Assembly (NCBI RefSeq): GCF_017104965.1 | Contig: NZ_JAAGPR010000035.1 | Coordinates: 1 to 64,000, forward strand | Source: Paraburkholderia sp. Ac-20340 | Lineage (GTDB): Bacteria > Pseudomonadota > Gammaproteobacteria > Burkholderiales > Burkholderiaceae | Direction of reading: 5' to 3' | Length of the DNA: 64,000 nt | The notes under the pieces: generated by a model | Told to the model about the DNA's origin: nothing | Seen by the model: the letters and a program-made list of their open reading frames with translations, nothing else | Database searches by the model: none | Program-made: the position numbers and the translations under genes | Shown: positions 33,426 through 40,527 of the stretch, one piece after another | Numbering within the stretch: position 1 is the first letter of the stretch | Layout of the letters: each line of letters starts with the position of its first letter

Positions 33426-33806
33426 ATGTACCTGTCCATTCTCGCCGTCGGCATTGGCGGCGCGCTCGGCTCGCTGCTGCGCTGGGTGCTCAGCCTGCGG
33501 CTGAACGCGCTGTTTCCGACGCTGCCGCTCGGCACGCTCGTATCGAACATCATCGCGGGCTATGTCATCGGCGTCGCGCTCGCGGCCTTCGCGCGCCTGC
33601 CCGATGTTTCGCCGCAGTGGCGTCTGTTCGTGATTACCGGCTGCATGGGCGGCTTGTCGACGTTCTCGACTTTTTCCGCCGAAGTCGTCGCGCATCTGCA
33701 AAACGGCCGCTTTGGCTGGGCCGCGGGCGAAATCGCGATTCACGTCTGCGCCTCGGTATTGATGACGATTCTGGGGATCGCGACCGTCGCGGCCGTGATG
33801 CGCTAA
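33426..33806 (+). CDS. crcB: Fluoride exporter (CrcB/Fluc family)
   Basis: 126 residues with four hydrophobic helices. 'GGALGSLLRWVLS' in TM1, 'LPLGTLVSNIIAGYVIG' in TM2 (the conserved Asn) and 'TGCMGGLSTFSTFSAE' in TM3 (the G-x-x-G-x-x-[ST]-T-F-S-[ST]-F fluoride path) are diagnostic. The dimeric channel lets F- leave the cell. ATG at 33426 begins 'MYLSILAVGIGG'. No fluoride riboswitch consensus could be recognised in the 137 bases upstream. Confidence 0.92.
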   Translation: MYLSILAVGIGGALGSLLRWVLSLRLNALFPTLPLGTLVSNIIAGYVIGVALAAFARLPDVSPQWRLFVITGCMGGLSTFSTFSAEVVAHLQNGRFGWAAGEIAIHVCASVLMTILGIATVAAVMR

Positions 33807-33827
33807 TTCATCCGCGCAAATAGAAAA

Positions 33828-33860
33828 AGGCTGCGGCGTGTATCGCTCGCAGCCTTTTTT
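33828..33860. terminator. Bidirectional terminator between crcB and cfa
   Basis: AGGCTGCG / CGCAGCCT is an 8-bp perfect stem with a 12-base loop, preceded by a run of A and followed by six T. Convergent genes on both sides share it. Confidence 0.85.
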
Positions 33861-33876
33861 ATGGGCTAAAACTCAT

Positions 33877-35037
33877 TCACGGACGACGATAACCACCCGG
33901 CACGCCGTTCTTCGACAGCACGAACTGCCACAACTGGATATCGCGCGCCCGGAAAGCGCCCGCGCACGACAGCAGGTAATAACGCCACATGCGATAGAAG
34001 CGGCGCCCCATTTCCGCTTCGAAGCGCGGCCAGGCCGCTTCGAAATTCGCGTGCCAGGCCATCAGCGTGCGATCGTAATCGGCGCCGAAATTATGCAGAT
34101 CTTCGGTCACGAAAAGGCCGCCGGATGCATCGGCTACCTGACCGATCGTCGGCAATTCGCCGTTGGGGAAAATGTATTTGTCGACCCACGGATCGGGCGT
34201 CGTATCGCGGCGATTCTTGCCGATCGTGTGCAGCAGGAACAGGCCTTCGTCGTCGAGACAACGATGCGCCACTTCCATATAGGTGCGGTAATTCTTGGGC
34301 CCGACGTGCTCGAACATGCCGACGCTGGCGACGCGATCGAATTTTTCGTCGAGCAGCCGGTAGTCCTGCAGACGAAATTCCACCGGCAGACCTTCGCAAC
34401 GCGCGGCGCCCAGCGCGGCCTGCTCCTTCGAAATCGTCACGCCCACGCACGACACGCCGTAATGCTCCGCGGCGAATTTCATCAAGCTGCCCCAGCCGCA
34501 GCCGATATCGAGCAGACGCATGCCGGGCTTGAGCCCCAGCTTTCTGCAGATCATATCGAGCTTGGCTTCCTGCGCCTCGTCCAGCGTCTTTGCACCGCCC
34601 GCCCAGTAGCCGCACGTGTAGGTCATGCGCTTGTCGAGCATCGCTTCGTAAAACGCATTGCCGATGTCGTAGTGCTGCTGACCGACTTTCCACGCGCGGC
34701 GCGCCGTCTGCCGGTTCATCAACCGGGCCTTGAGCGAATGAAAAACGAGCCGGGCAGGATCGATCTGATCGTCGAGATGAGCGCGCAGGACGTGGGAGAA
34801 GAATTCGTCGAGTTGCTCGCAGTCCCACTGCTCGTCCATATAGGCCTCGCCGAGGCCCAGATTGCCGAGCGCCAGCACGCGTTCGGGCACGTGCGGATCG
34901 TGGATCGCCATGTCCCAAGGTCGCGGACCGTTGACGATCACATCGGCGCGTGCCAGCAGTTGGGATATGAATCGCCACGCCCCTGAGCCAGTGGCTTCGC
35001 GGGCGGATTGGGCTGCTTCGAGATCGGTCGTTGCCAT
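33877..35037 (-). CDS. cfa: Cyclopropane-fatty-acyl-phospholipid synthase
   Basis: 386 residues. It transfers a methylene group from S-adenosylmethionine to cis double bonds of membrane lipids. The SAM site 'LLDIGCGWGSLMKFAAEHYGVSCVGVTISKEQ' and the catalytic-domain motifs 'QHYDIGNAFYEAMLDKRMTYTCGYW', 'VGMFEHVGPKNYRTYMEV' and 'WVDKYIFPNGELPTIGQV' are all present. The N-terminal lipid-binding domain 'RADVIVNGPRPWDMAIHDPHVPERV' matches the family, and length equals E. coli Cfa (382). It shares the terminator with crcB. Confidence 0.93.
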   Translation of the reverse strand: MATTDLEAAQSAREATGSGAWRFISQLLARADVIVNGPRPWDMAIHDPHVPERVLALGNLGLGEAYMDEQWDCEQLDEFFSHVLRAHLDDQIDPARLVFHSLKARLMNRQTARRAWKVGQQHYDIGNAFYEAMLDKRMTYTCGYWAGGAKTLDEAQEAKLDMICRKLGLKPGMRLLDIGCGWGSLMKFAAEHYGVSCVGVTISKEQAALGAARCEGLPVEFRLQDYRLLDEKFDRVASVGMFEHVGPKNYRTYMEVAHRCLDDEGLFLLHTIGKNRRDTTPDPWVDKYIFPNGELPTIGQVADASGGLFVTEDLHNFGADYDRTLMAWHANFEAAWPRFEAEMGRRFYRMWRYYLLSCAGAFRARDIQLWQFVLSKNGVPGGYRRP

Positions 35038-35271
35038 ACGTGGTGCTCCGTATCAGACATTCGTCGTCGCGCGCGCTGCGAGAAACACTATGATGCACCC
35101 GCTTCAAAAAACGTGCAGGAACACGGACAGCCGCCTGCATGTCTCGGCGATAATCGGGCGCTGCGGTTGCAGGGCTTGCCCAACACTTCCCTTTCAGCGC
35201 GGCCCCGATGCGTTCCGGTGCATATGCACCGGTCATGCAGAAGGATCGTCCAACAAGACCCCGAGGACTCC

Positions 35272-35688
35272 ATGGCCTACGACGACAACAACATCTTCGC
35301 CAAGCTGCTGCGCGGCGAGATTCCCTCCATCAAACTCTGCGAAAACGACGCGGCCGTCGCGATCATGGACGTGATGCCCCAGTCCGAAGGTCACGTGCTG
35401 GTGCTGCCGAAAGAAGGCGCCGAGGAAATTTACGAGCTGTCGCCCGAAGCGCTGACTGCCGCGATGGCGATGGTGCAGAAGATGGCCGACGCGCTGCGCA
35501 GCGCGCTCAAGCCCGATGGCCTGATGATCGCGCAGTTCAACGGCGCGGCCGCCGGGCAGACCGTCCCGCACGTGCATTTCCATCTGATTCCCCGCCGCAA
35601 GGGCGAAGAACTGCGCATGCACGCGCGCGACATGGCGGACAAGGCCGAACTGGAGGCGGTCGCGGCAAGGATTCGTGCGGTGCTGTGA
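35272..35688 (+). CDS. HIT-family hydrolase (HinT-like)
   Basis: 138 residues. The histidine triad reads H100-V-H102-F-H104-L ('QTVPHVHFHLIPRR'). The N-terminus 'NIFAKLLRGEIPSIKLCEND..VAIMDVMPQSEGHVLVLPK' is the standard HIT core. These enzymes hydrolyse AMP-linked phosphoramidates or dinucleotides. It is the last protein gene before tRNA-Ser; an upstream in-frame extension is not HIT-like, so the ATG of 'MAYDDNNIF' is used. Confidence 0.9.
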   Translation: MAYDDNNIFAKLLRGEIPSIKLCENDAAVAIMDVMPQSEGHVLVLPKEGAEEIYELSPEALTAAMAMVQKMADALRSALKPDGLMIAQFNGAAAGQTVPHVHFHLIPRRKGEELRMHARDMADKAELEAVAARIRAVL

Positions 35689-35815
35689 AGGGTTCGTGGC
35701 TGTAAAACCCGCTGTATGGCCGCTTGAAACAGGCGTGCTAACTGTCTTGCGCGCTTTTTTGGCTGACGCGTGAGCGGGCTGCAAGGCCGGCTAATCGCTT
35801 GCCCTGGCATCGACA

Positions 35816-35845
35816 TTTCCAATCCCGCCAGGAGTCTGCTATAAT
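35816..35845 (+). promoter_or_regulatory. Promoter of tRNA-Ser
   Basis: A perfect -10 box TATAAT lies at 35840-35845, and a weak -35 (TTTCCA, 35816-35821) with an 18-base spacer precedes it. Transcription would start close to the mature 5' end at 35858. Confidence 0.6.
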
Positions 35846-35857
35846 GCGCGTCCCGCA

Positions 35858-35948
35858 GGAGAGATGGATGAGCGGTTTAAGTCGCACGCCTGGAAAGCGT
35901 GTATAGGTTAATAACCTATCCGGGGTTCGAATCCCCGTCTCTCCGCCA
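35858..35948 (+). tRNA. tRNA-Ser (anticodon GGA)
   Basis: 91 bases including an encoded CCA. Acceptor arm GGAGAG...CTCTCC, anticodon stem CACGC-CTGGAAA-GCGTG with anticodon GGA, a long variable arm (TATAGGTTAATAACCTAT) as in class II tRNAs, and T-arm CGGGGTTCGAATCCCCG. It decodes UCC and UCU. It is followed by a strong terminator and then by an AT-richer islet. Confidence 0.95.
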
Positions 35949-35957
35949 GAACACTGT

Positions 35958-36000
35958 CAAAGGCCCTGTAAATCGCCAGATTTACAGGGCCTTTGCTTTT
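35958..36000 (+). terminator. Terminator of tRNA-Ser
   Basis: A perfect 17-bp stem from C35958 to C35974 (CAAAGGCCCTGTAAATC) pairs with 35979-35995, with a 4-base loop, followed by CTTTT. It starts 10 bases after the tRNA CCA end. Confidence 0.88.
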
Positions 36001-36576
36001 CTAGCTCATCAGCTGTCCATCAAATCGCCCTTCTGTCGTTCGCGTCCGTCGCAAGCCGATAAATCCCACCGGCGTTCCACGCAAGCGCCAGCTATCGCAA
36101 GCGAACGGCGACGCCAAACAAAGATCGATGAGGTCCGCTCTGCGAGCGTCGCTCGCAGCATATCGCCGGAATAGCCGGTCGAACGTTGTCCGCAATCTCG
36201 CTGGAGTCGAAGCTGGTACGAGCGGGATGTCTACGCTGCGCAGAGGATACGTTCATCGACAGCCTGAACTGTCGAAGTCGAATTCACAATCGCCTTCAGT
36301 CCTTTCCATACGACCTTCCTGCCTGACCTTATTCAAGGTCTGCCGCGTCGCACGCTCACTACGCCGAAAGCAACGCGCAGCAGTTCTCAAATCGTTTTTG
36401 ATATCAACCGAAAAGACTGCAGCTGCAACTGACTCGGACGACATCGAAAAATTTCAGATTTGTCTTATAAAAAAAGTGGGCATACAGATTGAATATTAAT
36501 AGCGACAGATCAAACGTGCCGAGTACTGCGGACTTCGGCCTTTGAAATCTGCTCACTCAGAACCGCTACGGTCGCA
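36001..36576. other. Non-coding-looking segment at the start of the tRNA-Ser islet
   Basis: About 575 bases with mixed composition. Short open frames on either strand show no family pattern or ribosome-binding site. Direct repeats of the tRNA 3' end, integrase sequence or transposon ends were not found by eye. The last 100 bases are AT-rich (around 36440-36500). It may be decayed remnant DNA of an insertion at the tRNA. Confidence 0.4.
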
Positions 36577-36936
36577 ATGCGTATCGGCGTAGTACTGGCA
36601 GGTGGATCAAATAGCGTCGCGATCAGGGGCGACAGCAACACAGTTTCGGGTTCAAATTCCAGCAACGTGAACGTTTGGATGAACGGGTCCGGTAACGTCG
36701 TCTCTCTGGGAACGAACACGTCGTTGACTGACTTCGGTTCAGGCGACACGACTACTGTGGTCACGGGTAGCTATGTTCAAACCTATGGCCAGAACCTGAT
36801 GAGTTGGTCTAGCACCGACAACACCACGCAGATCGCGGCGATGGCGTCCTACGCCCCTGGTTCTACTGGAGGCACTTTGGCGCAAGCAACGCAAGCGGCA
36901 GGCGAGCCAATGCTGCTTACTTCGTTGCACCACTAA
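36577..36936 (+). pseudogene. Probable C-terminal fragment of a large secreted repeat protein
   Basis: 119 residues from the first ATG. The first half reads as beta-helix-like repeats rich in Ser, Asn, Gly and Val ('GGSNSVAIRGDSNTVSGSNS', 'NGSGNVVSLGTNTSLTDFGSGDT'). The last 40 residues ('NTTQIAAMASYAPGSTGGTLAQ' to 'LLTSLHH') resemble the C-terminal ends of large type-I-secreted adhesins, which often carry an '...AMAxFxPxxxG...' block and end in His or His-like residues. No signal peptide is present and the upstream frame is not repeat-like, so a 5'-truncated remnant is likely; a small intact protein cannot be excluded. A hairpin terminator follows. The assignment is by pattern only. Confidence 0.45.
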
Positions 36937-36981
36937 TTTAAGTCAATTATTTTTATAAGTTTTAAATTTAAATAAAAACGG

Positions 36982-37018
36982 GCCGCCGAAATATTTTAAA
37001 GCACCACTTTTCGGCGGC
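36982..37018 (+). terminator. Hairpin between the repeat-protein fragment and the glycosyltransferase
   Basis: GCCGCCGAAA (36982-36991) pairs with TTTCGGCGGC (37009-37018) over 10 bp in otherwise AT-rich DNA, 46 bases after the fragment's stop. The right flank has only a few T (ATTTAAC). It would separate the two small genes transcriptionally. Confidence 0.55.
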
Positions 37019-37051
37019 TCATTTAACAAAAGATCACTTAAATTAAATAAA

Positions 37052-37831
37052 ATGAATACAGGTCTCGAACGGATTTTTGTTGCAACACCAATCTACAATG
37101 ATCAATGCTATGGATCGTACACATGCTCGCTTCTTGATTTACAGGCAGCGATCCTGAACTCTGGACGAGAGTTTACTTTTCAATATGTAAAAAACAACAG
37201 CATGATTTCAAGAGGAAGAAACATGTTGTTTTCCCGCTTTCTGCAGGATGAAAGGGCAACCCATCTTCTATTTGTCGATTCCGACATTGCCTTTGACGCC
37301 GCCGATGTCATGCGAATGCTCGACTTTGACCATGACATCATGGCGGCAATCTATTCGCAGAAATATATCAACTGGGACAGGGTGGCAGACGCTGCGCGAA
37401 AATATCCGGATTTGCCATCACGATTGTTGCCCTCCGTTGCGGGGGTCTATGGAACATTTCACCCACTCCCAGGCGGCGGACACGTCTCGCTCGATGAGCC
37501 CTTCCAGATCGCCTCCGCAGGTATGGGATTGATGTTGATCCGTCGAGATGTCTTTATTCAAATGATCGATGCTTACCCAGAGTTGATGGTGAGACTCTCG
37601 AGCGGTGAGGCAAATTTCTTCCAAAGCAATCCGTGCATGCCTGGAATTTTCAACGAGATGGTATCGCCAGACGGTTTCTTTCTGGGTGAGGATTTATCGT
37701 TTTGCGAGAGATGGCGTGCTATTGGAGGGAAGGTGCATGGTTGCGGCTGGTTCAAAATCCGGCATCTCGGAACGCATGAATATGCATCCGATCTCCGACA
37801 GATCGGCCAGCTCGACTTGACAGTCCTGTGA
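37052..37831 (+). CDS. GT-A fold glycosyltransferase-like protein
   Basis: 259 residues, low-GC codon use (AAT, ATT, AGA, AGG) unlike its neighbours. The fold is suggested by 'RIFVATPIYNDQCYGSYTCSLLDLQ' at the N-terminus, 'NNSMISRGRNMLFSRF' (arginine-asparagine motif), the metal-binding DxD at 76-78 in 'LLFVDSDIAF', the acceptor/base motif 'GEDLSFCERWRAIGGKV' (212-228) and the final 'HLGTHEY' histidine. This arrangement is seen in GT families related to Anp1 and in phage or surface-protein glycosyltransferases. It has no membrane segment. Donor and acceptor are unknown. Lying beside a secreted-repeat fragment, it may have glycosylated that protein; this is an inference. Confidence 0.7.
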   Translation: MNTGLERIFVATPIYNDQCYGSYTCSLLDLQAAILNSGREFTFQYVKNNSMISRGRNMLFSRFLQDERATHLLFVDSDIAFDAADVMRMLDFDHDIMAAIYSQKYINWDRVADAARKYPDLPSRLLPSVAGVYGTFHPLPGGGHVSLDEPFQIASAGMGLMLIRRDVFIQMIDAYPELMVRLSSGEANFFQSNPCMPGIFNEMVSPDGFFLGEDLSFCERWRAIGGKVHGCGWFKIRHLGTHEYASDLRQIGQLDLTVL

Positions 37832-38034
37832 GCATTCCTGTCGCTGGATAGCGGTCTCGTGGACCAACGCAAACCATCGTACTCGTTACTTTGCCCTACA
37901 AATACAGCATCGGATAACCCAAGCGGTCCGCGACACCCGCATTCTCGCGCGTCGCGCCCTACCCACCTTGTTCCATTCAGAAAGGCCAACCCGATAACAC
38001 CGCAGGTATCGTTTATCGATACCGCAATAAAACA

Positions 38035-40053
38035 CTAAGGATGCCGAATATAATCCACTAGCGCCACGGTATATTGATCCGGCTTGCGGTCCACCAGACT
38101 CACCAGAATCGCCACCAGAAACCCGGCTGGCACGCCAAACACGCCTGAACTGATCGGCTCGATGCCAAACCATCGCGCGCCTTCAAAACCCGTAAGCTGG
38201 GTAAAGAACGGATAAGTCGAAACGATGTAATACACGCACACGGCAAGCCCCGCCACCATGCCCGCGACCGCGCCCAGCCGCGTCGTGCGCTTCCAGAACA
38301 CGCCCAGCACCAGCACCGGAAATAAACTCGAAGCGGCCAGCGAAAACGCCGCGCCCACCAGAAACAGGATATTCCCGGCATTGAGCGAAGCCACCCACGA
38401 AGCGAACAAGGCCACGCCCAGCAGCAGAATCTTCGACATCGTCACGCGCCGCTGACTCGACGCATTCGGATCGACCATGTGGTAATAGACATCGTGCGAA
38501 AGCACATTCGATATCGTCAGCAGCAAGCCATCGGCGGTTGAAAGCGCGGCGGCCAGCGCACCCGACGCAATCAAGCCCGACATCACATACGGCAAGCCCG
38601 CAATTTCCGGTGCGGCCAGCACCACCATATCGGGCTGCATCTGGATATCGCTCCAATGCACGATGCCATCGCCATTCACATCGGCGACGCCAATCATATA
38701 AGGCTCGATACGCCGCCACTGCATGACCCAATGCGGCAAATCGTCGAAATGCTGCCCGACCAGGTGCGAAAGAATCTCGAACTTGATCAGCACCGCCAGC
38801 ACCGGCACCGTCAAATAAAACAGCGCGACGAAAAACAGCGTCCAGCCGACCGAGCGCCGCGCCGACGCCACCGAAGTCGTCGTGTTGTAGCGCGTGAGAA
38901 TATGCGGCAGGCTCGCCGTGCCCAGCGACAGACACAGCAGCAGCGACAGAAAATTGCGCTCGTGAATCTGCCGCGCTTCGTCGCTTTCGGCGGGAAAGGG
39001 TTCGTGCATCGGCACCGGCGGCGTGGCGCGCGCGAGCAGGTCGTCGCGCTGCTGCGTCCAGGCTGCACGCGCGGCTTCCGGGTCACGCGGGAAACGCGCG
39101 ATCTCGTGTTCGAGCGAATCGATATCGCGCAGCGGGCCATTATGTCGACGCAGACTCACCAGCGAATCGACCAGGCGTGTCTTCTCTTCGACATACGATT
39201 GCGGCAACGCGTCGAGCCGCGATTGCCAGAGCGCCGCGCGATGACGATATTCTTCGCGCACGTTCGCTTCGGCGCCGGCATCGCGCACGTCGCGTTCGAG
39301 CGTTTCCACGCGCTGCATCACGCGGCCGTAATCGAGTTGCGGCACCCAGCCCAAACCATCTCGATGCGCAATCAACGAAACCGGAATCAGAATCGCCGCG
39401 ATCAGGATGATGTATTGCGCCACCTGCGTCCACGTCACGGCGCGCATGCCGCCCAGAAACGAGCACACGAGAATGCCCGCCAGCCCGCAGAAAATGCCAA
39501 TGGCGAAATCCACGCCGATAAAGCGCACGGCGATCAGCCCTACGCCCTGAATCTGCGCGACCAGATAGATGAACGAGCAGAGAATCGTCGCGAGTACGGC
39601 CAGTGCGCGCACGAGGTTGCTCGAGAAGCGCGTGCCGAGAAAATCCGCGATGGTGTAGCGCGCGAGTTTGCGCACATAAGGCGCGAGCAGAAAGGCCACG
39701 AGGCAGTAGCCGCCGGTCCAGCCCATCAGATACGCCAGGCCGTCGTAGCCGCTCGCGTAGAGCGAACCGGCGAGGCCAATGAACGAAGCCGCCGAGAGCC
39801 AGTCGGCGGCCGTCGCCATGCCGTTGAACACCGATGGCACGCGCCGCCCCGCCACGTAGTATTCGACCAGGTCCGACGTGCGCGAAAGCAGGCCGATCAC
39901 GGCATACACGGCGATCGGCACGAACAGGAACACGTAGCCGATCCACATGCCCGGGCCCGTGACGCGTTCGATGCGCCACATCACGAAAACGAAGCCGAGA
40001 AAACCGAGCGTATAAAGCGCGTAGGAACGGATAAGCCGATGCGCGAGCTTCAT
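38035..40053 (-). CDS. Sodium:solute symporter, VC_2705 type, with EF-hand-like loop
   Basis: 672 residues of the SSS family, about 13 membrane segments. 'VEYYVAGRRVPSVFNGMATAADWLSAASFIGLAGSLYASGYDGLAYLMGWTGGY' is the N-terminal SSS signature. Two additions stand out: a hydrophilic helical insertion (residues 241-360, heptad-like, rich in Arg and Glu) and a 12-residue DVNGDGIVHWSD at 458-469 that matches a canonical EF-hand/dockerin calcium loop. It overlaps the DUF4212 stop (ATGA) and lies in the acs cluster, so acetate or another short organic acid is the likely solute. The DUF4212 partner is known to accompany this subfamily. Confidence 0.88.
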   Translation of the reverse strand: MKLAHRLIRSYALYTLGFLGFVFVMWRIERVTGPGMWIGYVFLFVPIAVYAVIGLLSRTSDLVEYYVAGRRVPSVFNGMATAADWLSAASFIGLAGSLYASGYDGLAYLMGWTGGYCLVAFLLAPYVRKLARYTIADFLGTRFSSNLVRALAVLATILCSFIYLVAQIQGVGLIAVRFIGVDFAIGIFCGLAGILVCSFLGGMRAVTWTQVAQYIILIAAILIPVSLIAHRDGLGWVPQLDYGRVMQRVETLERDVRDAGAEANVREEYRHRAALWQSRLDALPQSYVEEKTRLVDSLVSLRRHNGPLRDIDSLEHEIARFPRDPEAARAAWTQQRDDLLARATPPVPMHEPFPAESDEARQIHERNFLSLLLCLSLGTASLPHILTRYNTTTSVASARRSVGWTLFFVALFYLTVPVLAVLIKFEILSHLVGQHFDDLPHWVMQWRRIEPYMIGVADVNGDGIVHWSDIQMQPDMVVLAAPEIAGLPYVMSGLIASGALAAALSTADGLLLTISNVLSHDVYYHMVDPNASSQRRVTMSKILLLGVALFASWVASLNAGNILFLVGAAFSLAASSLFPVLVLGVFWKRTTRLGAVAGMVAGLAVCVYYIVSTYPFFTQLTGFEGARWFGIEPISSGVFGVPAGFLVAILVSLVDRKPDQYTVALVDYIRHP

Positions 40054-40415
40054 CGTGGCGGCGCCTCGCGGGCGTCGCGGATCGCGGCTTCGGCTTCGCG
40101 CGCGGCCTGCAATTCGCGGTCGGCGCGCTGCATCAGCACGATATAGATCACCACCAGCGCCACGTAGACCAGGATCGCGCCTTGTGCGCCGAGGTAGAAC
40201 GGCAGGCTGAAGCCGGCAAAGCGCACGCCGTCGAGCGCGCGCGCGAGCAGCGGCGCGACGAACGAGACCGTGAAGCCGATCGTCATCAGCACGGCGATCA
40301 GCGCGACGTTAAAGCGCCAGTAACGCCGATGCGCGAGCGCCATCGCCCGGCTGACCGGCGGCGGCTCGGGCAAGGGATTGGGATTGTTCGGCGGTTGGGT
40401 GCGTGGCGCGGCCAT
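40050..40415 (-). CDS. DUF4212 small subunit of sodium:solute symporter
   Basis: 121 residues. A Pro-rich N-terminus, then 'RYWRFNVALIAVLMTIGFTVSFVAPLLARAL' and a second membrane helix 'LPFYLGAQGAILVYVALVVIYIVLMQRAD', with a charged C-terminal tail. This is the DUF4212 pattern, a two-helix protein always next to VC_2705-type SSS carriers. The ATG at 40415 is used; upstream sequence is antisense-like. It lies 112 bases from acs and overlaps the symporter start. Confidence 0.88.
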   Translation of the reverse strand: MAAPRTQPPNNPNPLPEPPPVSRAMALAHRRYWRFNVALIAVLMTIGFTVSFVAPLLARALDGVRFAGFSLPFYLGAQGAILVYVALVVIYIVLMQRADRELQAAREAEAAIRDAREAPPR

Positions 40416-40527
40416 GCGCCTGTTTAGCAAAAAGGCGCAGACGCGGCAATTGGGAAGAGTGCGAAGGACGCCGCGAGCCTGTCGCGGCGTCCAGCTTGGA
40501 CGTGAATCGTCGACTTGAAGCGTCGAC

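Noticed and set aside
35949..38034. Attachment-site repeat of tRNA-Ser 3' end
   Set aside because: No second copy of the tRNA tail sequence was found in or after the islet.
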